Source of the DNA: Candidatus Fermentibacterota bacterium
GTDB lineage: Bacteria > JAFGKV01
Length of the DNA stretch: 10,350 bases
Direction: 5' to 3'
NCBI GenBank assembly: GCA_016928395.1
Contig: JAFGKV010000199.1
Location: 1 to 10,350, forward strand
Shown here: positions 1-6,062 of the stretch, one piece after another
Numbering within the stretch: the first letter of the stretch is position 1
How the letters are laid out: each line of letters opens with the position of its first letter
Translations under genes and position numbers: made by a program
The notes under the pieces: generated by a model
Seen by the model: only the letters and a program-made list of their open reading frames with translations
Database searches by the model: none
What the model was told of the DNA's origin: nothing

Positions 1-11
1 CGGATGCCGAG

Positions 12-50
12 GCCTGGATTGCCCGATCCAGTCGGGCAATGACGGGGGGA
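12..50. repeat. Palindromic hairpin repeat, copy 1
   Basis: This stretch contains the inverted repeat ATTGCCCGA / TCGGGCAAT (9-bp arms, 5-base loop TCCAG) followed by GACGG. It recurs at 198-236 in the same orientation with about two mismatches, one of them in the loop. The layout (GGATT, GC-rich arms, AATGACGG) resembles the REP/dRS3-type intergenic palindromes of other bacteria. That link is an analogy, not a demonstrated homology. Confidence 0.75.
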
Positions 51-134
51 GCGCGAAGAACGTCGCGCGCCTCCGTACGGGAGGGTGCCTCCCGCCCTCC
101 CGTGCAGCGCGATCGAAGACCGAGCTCGCCGAGT

Positions 135-176
135 GCGATTGCGATAGCGATAGCGACCCCGATACCGACCCCGAGC
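135..176. repeat. Degenerate hexanucleotide tandem repeat (about 7 units)
   Basis: Seven consecutive 6-bp units can be read: GCGATT, GCGATA, GCGATA, GCGACC, CCGATA, CCGACC, CCGAGC. All fit the loose pattern (G/C)CGANN. The array lies between the two hairpin repeats. No gene continues through it, so it is best read as an intergenic microsatellite-like tract. Confidence 0.7.
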
Positions 177-197
177 CCCCGGGCGACCAGACCCTCA

Positions 198-236
198 GCC
201 TGGATTGCCCGATCGAGTCGGGCAATGACGGAGGGG
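198..236. repeat. Palindromic hairpin repeat, copy 2
   Basis: Second copy of the element at 12-50, offset by 186 bp and in the same orientation. It has the same 9-bp arms ATTGCCCGA / TCGGGCAAT with loop TCGAG. The loop differs by one base from copy 1 while the arms are unchanged, as expected if the hairpin itself is maintained. It starts about 20 bases after the end of the hexanucleotide repeat at 135-176. Confidence 0.75.
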
Positions 237-398
237 ATAGGGTGACACGGTGTATCCTCCCAGAATGGCCCCCCCGCCGGTCAAGGGGGATGGCCACGGA
301 GTGATGGAGGAATGAGGAGGCAGGGTAGACCGCGCGCCGCCCGCGGCAGCTCCCCCGGCGCGGCCCCCGAATCCGAGACCGGGAGGCTCGACTGCGGC

Positions 399-419
399 GA
401 AGATTGCAGATTGAAGACT
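399..419. repeat. Degenerate 7-bp tandem repeat (3 units)
   Basis: Three units GAAGATT, GCAGATT and GAAGACT lie head to tail, about 45 bp past the stop codon of the minus-strand oxidoreductase gene. The tract is more AT-rich than its surroundings. It resembles in style the 8-bp repeat at 8454-8485, but the unit differs. Confidence 0.55.
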
Positions 420-463
420 TGACCCGGTATCTCCGGTGACGTGCGCGCTCTCCGCTGAGCGAA

Positions 464-2212
464 CTACACGTTCGCCATGTAGTGGGAGATGGCGGCGCGG
501 AGAAAGGGCTCGTCGAAGGGGTCGGCCGGCGACGGCGTCTCTACAATACGGCGTGGGATCTTCAATGCGGCAGCGTCGAATCCTTCCCTGCGCTTGAACG
601 CATACTTGCGGCGCAGGATATCCTCGCCCAAGGAGCACAGGTCCACCCCCTTGAAGCCCGCCACCTCCAGAGCCTGGTGAACAACATCCTCGGTGTAGAT
701 GCCGCGGGCGAACAAACAGATGACCAGGCTCGTGAGCACCTGGCGCCAGCGCTCTTCTGTCAGGAGCTCGTCGGCAACGCCCTCAGGCGTGAGCGTCGTC
801 CCCGTGGCAAGGGTCTTCTGATCAAGGCTGTACCCGGCGCTGTCCAGATGGCTGTGGCGGGCGCCGGTCAAGTAGCCCAGGTGGCACGCGGGCCCGGTGT
901 GATAGCCTGGCATCTCGTTGCCGCCGAAACTCAGCGCGAACTCGTCGCCGCCATACATGCCCGCCGCATGGGCAACGCCCCGAGCCATGGCGCGATACAA
1001 GTCGGTCGGCTGTGACACGATACGCATGAGGGCTTCCACATACCCGGGCGCATCGCCCCACGCCAGGGCCACGCCGTCCAGCAAATCGACGGTGATCAAC
1101 CCGCGCTCCAGAGCCTCCGTGGCCCAGGCCAAGACCACGCCGGCGCTCATGACGTCGAGCCCCTGCACCTCGGCTTCATCCAGCAGCCTGAGCAATCCCG
1201 GCACGTCTCCGACGCCCAGCATGCTGCCCATGGCGAAGATGGGCTCGTGGTCATAGCCGATCATGGTGGTCTTGTAGAAGTAAGGATCATTGGGATAGGG
1301 GGTGCGCAGGCCTGCCAAGTGAATGCAGGCCACGGGGCAGTGGGCGCAGGCGATCCGCCGCCCCAGATGATGCTCCGCCAGGTGTTCCCCGCTGATTCCA
1401 TCGGCCTTCTCGAACTGGCCTGACTGGAGATTGCGAGTTGGCAGCGCCCCTATGCCGTTGAGGGGGCTCACGTTCACGGCGGTGCCCACCTCATGGTACT
1501 TGCGCATGAGGGGCGAGGTCGTGGCTGCCTGATAGATGGAATCGTACAGGGATCGGAAGGCCTTACGATTCGCCACGGGAAGCGTGCGCGAACCCGATGC
1601 TACGACTGCCTTGAGCTTCTTGCTCCCGAATACTGCACCCAATCCCAACCGTCCGAAATGACGGTAGGTCTCGGTGATCACTCCGGCATAGGTGACGCCT
1701 CGTTCTCCTGCCCGGCCGATGCGCATGATGGTACGCAGGCCGCTGCCCTTCTCGCGGCGCCGGATCACCGAGCCGGCGGTGAAGGAGCTTCGCAGACCCC
1801 ACAGTGCCGACGCGTCACGGAAATGCACACGGCCGCCCTCAATGGCCAGGTAGACCGGTGAGGGGCTGGATCCTTTGATCACGACGGCGCCGAATCCCGC
1901 CATCCGGATTGCGATGGCACTCCGCCCTCCGGCATGGCTCTCCCCCAGGTTCCCCGTGTGGGGAGATTTGAACATAGCCACGGTCTTCGACGCCAAGGGG
2001 AAAAGCCCCACCAAGGGGCCCACGGAAAAGACGATGGGGTTCTCCGGCGAGGCCGCATCAATACCGGCGGGGCAGTGCTCCTCCAGAAGCCGAATGCCCA
2101 CCCCGGCGCCGCCGATGCCTTCCACAAAGAGCTCCGGCCGGTGGGCTATGTCGAAGGATCGCCGGGAGAGATCGATGGTCAGTACTCGGGCGAGGGGGTC
2201 ATCATGCATCAT
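464..2212 (-). CDS. aor: Aldehyde:ferredoxin oxidoreductase, tungstopterin catalytic subunit
   Basis: A member of the AOR family, cytoplasmic enzymes that interconvert aldehydes and carboxylic acids using a tungsto-bispterin cofactor, one [4Fe-4S] cluster and ferredoxin as electron partner. The 582-residue length fits the family (about 600). The cluster motif CAHCPVAC places cysteines at 289, 292 and 296, and a late cysteine at 499 in LVICLF fits the fourth ligand; Pyrococcus AOR uses 288, 291, 295 and 494. Other family stretches are FGSKKLKAVV (about 195-204), DHEPIFAMG (about 321-329) and MPGYHTGPACHLGY (about 434-447). The start is the ATG at 2212 (or the adjacent ATG at 2209), behind a strong AGGAGG at 2224-2219. 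The frame stays open upstream to 2410, but that part is an off-frame reading of the ferredoxin gene. The start overlaps the end of the ferredoxin gene by 11 bases, suggesting translational coupling. Substrate cannot be read from sequence. Family very sure, physiological aldehyde unknown. Confidence 0.95.
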   Translation of the reverse strand: MMHDDPLARVLTIDLSRRSFDIAHRPELFVEGIGGAGVGIRLLEEHCPAGIDAASPENPIVFSVGPLVGLFPLASKTVAMFKSPHTGNLGESHAGGRSAIAIRMAGFGAVVIKGSSPSPVYLAIEGGRVHFRDASALWGLRSSFTAGSVIRRREKGSGLRTIMRIGRAGERGVTYAGVITETYRHFGRLGLGAVFGSKKLKAVVASGSRTLPVANRKAFRSLYDSIYQAATTSPLMRKYHEVGTAVNVSPLNGIGALPTRNLQSGQFEKADGISGEHLAEHHLGRRIACAHCPVACIHLAGLRTPYPNDPYFYKTTMIGYDHEPIFAMGSMLGVGDVPGLLRLLDEAEVQGLDVMSAGVVLAWATEALERGLITVDLLDGVALAWGDAPGYVEALMRIVSQPTDLYRAMARGVAHAAGMYGGDEFALSFGGNEMPGYHTGPACHLGYLTGARHSHLDSAGYSLDQKTLATGTTLTPEGVADELLTEERWRQVLTSLVICLFARGIYTEDVVHQALEVAGFKGVDLCSLGEDILRRKYAFKRREGFDAAALKIPRRIVETPSPADPFDEPFLRAAISHYMANV

Positions 2213-2615
2213 GGGAGACCTCCTCATGGGCCAAGACATCGTAGGGGCAGTAGTGGGCGCAATAGCCGCAATAGATGCACACCAGCGGCTTTCCGGCGTC
2301 GTCATCCCAGAAGATGGCGCCAAACGGGCAGGCCTCGCGGCAGTTGCCGCAGCCGATGCAGAGCGAGCGGTCAAGGCAGACGCCTCCTCCCTCTCTCGGG
2401 GTGAGCGCATCGGTCGGGCACACCTTGGCGCAGGGCGGATCAGGACAGGCGCGGCAGACTACCACCACGAAACCCTTGCGGATGCCCCCGGCCGATCGCA
2501 CGCCGATGCAGGCACCCTCCAAGCCACCGTTGCCGCCCCGGCGGGCACACGCGAACATGCATGACTGGCAGCCCACGCATCGTTCTGCATCAATGACCGA
2601 AAGTCTCTTCGCCAT
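2202..2615 (-). CDS. Four-[4Fe-4S] ferredoxin subunit (HycB/AorA-like) of the aldehyde oxidoreductase
   Basis: A 137-residue iron-sulfur protein with 16 cysteines in four cluster-binding sets: 13/16/19/23, 54/57/62/66 (CRACPDPPCAKVC), 86/89/92/96 (CIGCGNCREAC) and 113/116/119/123 (CIYCGYCAHYC). That is the layout of the HycB/HydN-type electron-transfer subunits and of the small Fe-S subunits paired with some AOR-family enzymes (AorA of Aromatoleum, the WOR5 partner in Pyrococcus). No signal peptide is visible, so it should be cytoplasmic. It is transcribed first, directly upstream of and overlapping the AOR gene, so it most likely passes electrons between the AOR active site and soluble ferredoxin or another carrier. 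The start ATG at 2615-2613 has AGGAGA just upstream. No FAD-containing third subunit (AorC type) lies within this window. Two further cysteines (36, 80) are outside the motifs. Confidence 0.93.
   Translation of the reverse strand: MAKRLSVIDAERCVGCQSCMFACARRGGNGGLEGACIGVRSAGGIRKGFVVVVCRACPDPPCAKVCPTDALTPREGGGVCLDRSLCIGCGNCREACPFGAIFWDDDAGKPLVCIYCGYCAHYCPYDVLAHEEVSHDA
2219..2224 (-). promoter_or_regulatory. Ribosome binding site for the AOR gene
   Basis: On the minus strand AGGAGG (within GAGGAGGT) lies 6 bases before the ATG at 2212 and 9 before the ATG at 2209. It sits inside the last codons of the ferredoxin gene. It fixes the AOR start near 2212/2209 rather than at the upstream end of the open frame. 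Confidence 0.8.
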
Positions 2616-2731
2616 GGTCTTCTCCTGGTGGGGGCTCGCGTCGCGCGTAGTTGTCAGTCCTGAAGTTCCGCTACCGATTGCCCACTACCGGCTCCTCTCC
2701 TATGCCCCGGGTTCTATGACCTTTCACCCGT

Positions 2732-3133
2732 TCAGGCATCGGGTGTCGAGCTCGGGATTTCGGATTTACGCCTCTCTTCGAGCCGCTGACGTAGTTTTTC
2801 TGCATGCCGTATTAGCGCGTCCAGGGCCTTTAGTCGCTCTTCATGGGCCTCCAAAGACTGGCGAAGCGGCTCCGGATCTCCCGGTATGGGAAAGCGCAAC
2901 GGCCCCATGTGGGTGTAGGCTCGGCTCACCAGTGTCTGACCGCCGATCTCCTGGGGCCAGGTGAGCGAATAGGCCAACTCCCGCCGTAACGCCTCCACCA
3001 GGCGCCGCTCCTCCTGGCAGGCCTCGGTGGCGGATGCCACAAGATAGGCCAGGGCCGCGTCCAGGGCTTCGCCCGAGAGCCCCGTAGCCATCCATCGATC
3101 GGCTTCAGCTTGCACGTCAAAGGATTCCAGCAT
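2732..3133 (-). CDS. Hypothetical protein, helical, possible coiled coil
   Basis: I do not recognise this protein. From the ATG at 3133 it has 133 residues, rich in Glu, Arg, Leu and Ala, with no membrane segment or signal peptide. The first half (about 5-60) reads as amphipathic helices. A Trp/Pro/Gly-containing middle (about 61-85, with WPQEIGGQ and GPLRFPIPGD) looks like a loop or small fold. The last 45 residues form a charged Leu-repeat helix (around ERLKALDALIRHAEKLRQRL) likely to be a coiled coil. The frame can extend to a GTG at 3172 (146 residues), but the ATG has a clear GAGGG at 3145-3141 and the GTG has no good site. It lies about 116 bp downstream of the ferredoxin start on the same strand and is divergent from thrS. 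Composition and RBS support a real gene; function is unknown. Confidence 0.6.
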   Translation of the reverse strand: MLESFDVQAEADRWMATGLSGEALDAALAYLVASATEACQEERRLVEALRRELAYSLTWPQEIGGQTLVSRAYTHMGPLRFPIPGDPEPLRQSLEAHEERLKALDALIRHAEKLRQRLEERRKSEIPSSTPDA

Positions 3134-3206
3134 CACTTGGCCCTCGTCTGACGGGACGTGGAGCTTGCTCACATCATCCGGGTTTGTTAATCTGATGGGT
3201 TCGACC

Positions 3207-3223
3207 GCGCAAGAAACGTGCGC
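3207..3223 (+). other. Small hairpin upstream of thrS
   Basis: GCGCA at 3207-3211 can pair with TGCGC at 3219-3223 around a 7-base loop, within the 122-bp gap between thrS and the divergent hypothetical gene. It may lie in the thrS leader. It is only 5 bp long, I cannot identify promoter boxes in the gap with confidence, and the hairpin could be chance. Confidence 0.2.
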
Positions 3224-3255
3224 ATAGGCAGTACGGAAAGGCTGAGATCATCCCC

Positions 3256-5061
3256 ATGAGAAAAGTGATACCCCAGTGGCTTGACACCCGGCGGCACAGC
3301 CTGGCTCATATCATGGCCCAGGCCGTCCTTGAAAAACGGCCCGACGCCAAGCTGGGCTTCGGCCCCGCCACCGAAGACGGCTTCTACTATGATTTCTTGT
3401 TCGCGACGCCGCTGACCAGCGATGAGCTGCCCGCCATCGAAGCCAGGATGCGCCAGATCGTGCGCGAAGACGAGGTCTTCCAACGGGGAGATTTAGCCGT
3501 CGACGAGGCGGTGGCCCAACTGGAAGCCATGGGTCAGGAGTTCAAGGTCGAATACTGCCGGGAACTGGCCGCCGCGGGAAATGCCACCATACGCCTCTAC
3601 AGGAGTGGAGACTTCGTTGACATGTGCGAGGGCCCCCATGTGGAACGCACCTCTGTCATACCAGACGATAGCTTCGCGCTGGACAGCATCGCGGGGGCCT
3701 ACTGGCGGGGTGACGAGAGCCGCCCGATGCTCACCCGGATCTATGGCCTGGCCTTCGAGACAAGAGAAGAACTCGAGGCCTTTAAGGCCCGGCGCGAGCT
3801 GGCCAAACAGCGGGACCACAGAAAGCTCGGCAAAGAGCTGGACATCTTCCACATCTCCGATCAGGTCGGCCAAGGCCTGGCCCTGTGGCTGCCCAACGGC
3901 GCCGTGCTTATTGACGAACTTGAGAAACTCGCCAAGGAGATGGAGTTCCGCGACGGGTACGTGCCCGTTCGCACGCCCCATATCTCCAAGAGCCGCCTGT
4001 ATCTCACCAGCGGCCACCTGCCCTACTACAAAGAGAGCATGTATCCGCCCATGCAGCTTGAAGGCGAGGATGACTACTATCTCAAGCCCATGAACTGCCC
4101 CCACCATCACATCATCTATGCTTCGCGGCCTCGAAGCTACCGTGACCTCCCGCTGCGGCTGACGGAGTATGGCGCTGTCTATCGGTATGAGCAGTCGGGC
4201 GAGTTGGCGGGCCTGCTGCGAGTACGAGGCATGTGGATGAACGATGCCCACCTCTACTGCACGCCCGACCAGGTAAAGGCTGAGTTCATCAAGGTCTTGG
4301 AGCTTCACCGCTTCTACTACAGCCTCTTCCGAATCACTGACTTCTGGGTCCGCCTCTCCCTGGGTGATCCCACCTCAAAGAAGTTTGCAGGTTCCATGGA
4401 CTCGTGGGAGACCACCGAAGACATGGCGCGCAAGGCACTGATAGACGCGGGATTCCCCTTCGAGGAGGTGCGCGGCGAGGCGGCCTTCTATGGCCCCAAG
4501 GTCGACCATCAGATGAGCAATGTGGTGGGCCGTGAAGAGACGGCATCAACCACCCAGCTCGATCTCGTCATGCCCGAGCGCTTCGGGTTGACCTTCATCG
4601 GCCCGGATGGCCTGGAGCATCGACCGATTATCATTCACCGCGCCCCCTTGGGCACGCACGAACGATTCGTGGCGTTCCTCCTGGAGCATCTCGGCGGCGT
4701 GTTCCCCACCTGGCTGTCCCCGGTGCAGGTACGAGTGCTCCCGGTGTCCGAGGGTCAGCAGGCATACGGTCAGCGGGTGGTGGACGCCCTCCGCGACACG
4801 CTCTTGCGCGCCACGCTGGATGCGTCTTCGGAGAGCCTCAACAAGCGCATCCGGGCCGCCGAGGTTCACAAGATCCCCAATATGCTGGTGGTGGGCAAAC
4901 GGGAGGAGGCAGACGGGACGGTCACGTGGCGACGTAAGGGTCACCGCCTGCAGGTCACCCTGCCGCTGGATCGGTATGTGGCGGCTCTGCAGGAGACAAT
5001 AGCCCGCAGGCTGATGGACAACTTCGAGGATGTCGAGGTGCCGGGATTCGCCGCGGGATAG
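3256..5061 (+). CDS. thrS: Threonyl-tRNA synthetase lacking the TGS domain
   Basis: Class II synthetase that charges tRNA-Thr in the cytoplasm. The editing domain opens almost at once with HSLAH (His14, His18) and has CEGPH (Cys124, His128), the residues that clear Ser-tRNA-Thr. The catalytic core has the three zinc ligands Cys281 (MNCPHH), His332 (NDAHLYC) and His461 (IIIHRAPLG), motif 2 around YRYEQSG (309-315) and the motif 3 arginine in HERF (470). The C-terminal anticodon domain spans about 490-585. At 601 residues it is about 40 short of the E. coli enzyme (642); the missing part is the N-terminal TGS domain. No upstream start is possible: the frame has no ATG, GTG or TTG between 3256 and the stop at 3193-3195. 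The active-site loop reads GMWMNDAH where the E. coli type has GFTQDDAH. The RBS is weak (GGAAAGG at 3235-3241). No T-box leader fits in the short upstream gap. Confidence 0.97.
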   Translation: MRKVIPQWLDTRRHSLAHIMAQAVLEKRPDAKLGFGPATEDGFYYDFLFATPLTSDELPAIEARMRQIVREDEVFQRGDLAVDEAVAQLEAMGQEFKVEYCRELAAAGNATIRLYRSGDFVDMCEGPHVERTSVIPDDSFALDSIAGAYWRGDESRPMLTRIYGLAFETREELEAFKARRELAKQRDHRKLGKELDIFHISDQVGQGLALWLPNGAVLIDELEKLAKEMEFRDGYVPVRTPHISKSRLYLTSGHLPYYKESMYPPMQLEGEDDYYLKPMNCPHHHIIYASRPRSYRDLPLRLTEYGAVYRYEQSGELAGLLRVRGMWMNDAHLYCTPDQVKAEFIKVLELHRFYYSLFRITDFWVRLSLGDPTSKKFAGSMDSWETTEDMARKALIDAGFPFEEVRGEAAFYGPKVDHQMSNVVGREETASTTQLDLVMPERFGLTFIGPDGLEHRPIIIHRAPLGTHERFVAFLLEHLGGVFPTWLSPVQVRVLPVSEGQQAYGQRVVDALRDTLLRATLDASSESLNKRIRAAEVHKIPNMLVVGKREEADGTVTWRRKGHRLQVTLPLDRYVAALQETIARRLMDNFEDVEVPGFAAG

Positions 5062-5117
5062 GCCGAACGAACGCATGCACCCGGCACCGAGCGCCTGTTC
5101 GCGTTGATGGAGGATTG

Positions 5118-6062
5118 ATGGTCGCCGATAAGCGTGGAGGCTCAGGTGTATCGCTGCTGGTGATTGTTCTCGCACTACTCCTGGGAGCCTTCTCCCTTGA
5201 CGAATTGCGAGCCCCCGCACACGCGCAGTCTGCGTCGGAGGACTCCGTGGCCATGCCGGATTCCAGCCAGGACTTCACTCCCGCTCAACTCGCGCCGGAA
5301 GACTCCGTGGCCATGCCGGATTCCAGCCAGGGCCCTGTTCCCGCGGGGCTCTCGTGTCCGGGGCGGGTGGACTCAGTGGTGAACCGCGCTTTCGGTCTCG
5401 GGGAACGTCTGGTCTTCGCGGTCCGCTATGCCGGCATCACCGCCGGCAGTTCCACCCTCAGCGTTGATGACACGACCCGGATCGACGGCCACCTCTGCTA
5501 CGTTATCAACAACCGAACCCAGTCCTCCAAGGAGTTCAGCATCGTCTACAAGGTGGATGACCGGGCCACCGCCTGGTTCGACATGGAAAACTTCGTCAGC
5601 CGCGGCTTCGAGAAGCACTTGCGAGAAGGCGACTTCAAAACCGATCAGCAGGTCTGGTTCCACCAGGAACGCAACGTGGCCAGGTATCCATCGAAGAATC
5701 TGGAGATCGAGACTCCCCCGTGCGTCATGGACATTCTCTCCTCTATCTACTATGTGCGGATGCTACCCCTGGAGGTGGGAGCCGAGGTTGTCTTCGACAA
5801 TCACGAGAACCGGAAGAACTATCCCTTGGTGGTCAAGGTGCTGCGCAAGGAGCAGGTCAAGGTGGATGCGGGCTTCTTCTCCTGCGTAGTTGTCGAACCG
5901 GTGCTGCGCGAGCCGGGCCTGTTCAAGCACAAAGGCAAGTTGTGGGTATGGCTGACTGATGATGAGACCCACATGCCTGTGCTCATGAAGAGCAAGATTC
6001 CCGTGGGGTCGGTAAAGGTGACTCTAGTAGATTATCAGCGGGGAGAGCGTGGCGATGGCTGA
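5118..6062 (+). CDS. Exported DUF3108 domain protein
   Basis: A 314-residue exported protein. A basic N-terminus (K5, R6), hydrophobic core (about 11-27) and the site AHA|Q at 34-37 form a type I signal peptide, so it should act in the periplasm or outer envelope. A low-complexity linker (about 37-90) carries a 20-residue duplication in which EDSVAMPDSSQ occurs at 41-51 and 61-71. From about 92 onward the sequence fits the DUF3108 family (GLGERLVFAVRYAGITAG, then VSRGFEKHLREG, and a late KGKLWVWLTDD followed by MKSKIPVGSV). That family has no firmly assigned role. The ATG at 5118 is preferred: GGAGGA at 5109-5114 is very close, and the TTG at 5115 would touch it. It starts 56 bp after thrS, and its stop overlaps the start of the next gene by 8 bases, so it heads a coupled cluster. 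Confidence 0.85.
   Translation: MVADKRGGSGVSLLVIVLALLLGAFSLDELRAPAHAQSASEDSVAMPDSSQDFTPAQLAPEDSVAMPDSSQGPVPAGLSCPGRVDSVVNRAFGLGERLVFAVRYAGITAGSSTLSVDDTTRIDGHLCYVINNRTQSSKEFSIVYKVDDRATAWFDMENFVSRGFEKHLREGDFKTDQQVWFHQERNVARYPSKNLEIETPPCVMDILSSIYYVRMLPLEVGAEVVFDNHENRKNYPLVVKVLRKEQVKVDAGFFSCVVVEPVLREPGLFKHKGKLWVWLTDDETHMPVLMKSKIPVGSVKVTLVDYQRGERGDG
5232..5331 (+). repeat. 60-bp in-frame tandem duplication (two units)
   Basis: The blocks 5232-5271 and 5292-5331 are aligned at an offset of exactly 60 bp. The 31 bases at 5241-5271 and 5301-5331 are identical, with two differences just upstream. The unit is a multiple of three and adds 20 residues to the linker behind the signal peptide of the DUF3108 protein without breaking the frame. 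Confidence 0.9.

Larger units (their letters stand above)
1..463. other. Non-coding region rich in short repeats
   Basis: No reading frame here looks like a protein: the plus frame at 39-245 is translated hexanucleotide repeat, and the minus frame running through 195-638 is mostly an off-frame reading of the aldehyde oxidoreductase gene. The region holds two copies of a hairpin repeat, a hexanucleotide tandem repeat between them and a 7-bp tandem repeat near 400, each listed separately. It lies downstream of the minus-strand gene that ends at 464, yet no hairpin followed by a T-run (read on the minus strand) is visible, so I cannot place a terminator. A C-run at 271-275 and G-run at 285-289 could pair weakly. 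Confidence 0.7.

Noticed and set aside
39-245. Small plus-strand 68-residue frame
   Set aside because: Its sequence is the hexanucleotide repeat and hairpin copies in translation (AIAIAIATPIPTPSP), so not a believable gene.
1-463. CRISPR array
   Set aside because: Only two copies of the hairpin repeat, 186 bp apart, with no regular spacers.
195-638. Minus-strand 147-residue frame
   Set aside because: Much of it is an off-frame reading of the AOR 3' end, and the rest is translated low-complexity repeat sequence; no family features.
2213-2410. N-terminal extension of the AOR frame to 2410 (648 residues)
   Set aside because: It would overlap half of the ferredoxin gene, is Ala/Arg/Ser-rich without AOR similarity, and the strong AGGAGG plus the match of cysteine positions to known AORs place the start at 2212/2209.
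1875-2964. Long plus-strand frames at 1875-2564 and 2275-2964
   Set aside because: They are antisense shadows of the AOR, ferredoxin and hypothetical genes, caused by high GC; the minus strand carries unmistakable cluster motifs.
3134-3255. T-box riboswitch upstream of thrS
   Set aside because: The gap is only 122 bp and lacks a recognisable T-box sequence or terminator/antiterminator arrangement.
4546-5220. Minus-strand 224-residue frame opposite thrS
   Set aside because: Antisense of the ThrRS catalytic and anticodon domains; composition (Arg, His, Gly-rich) is typical of a shadow.
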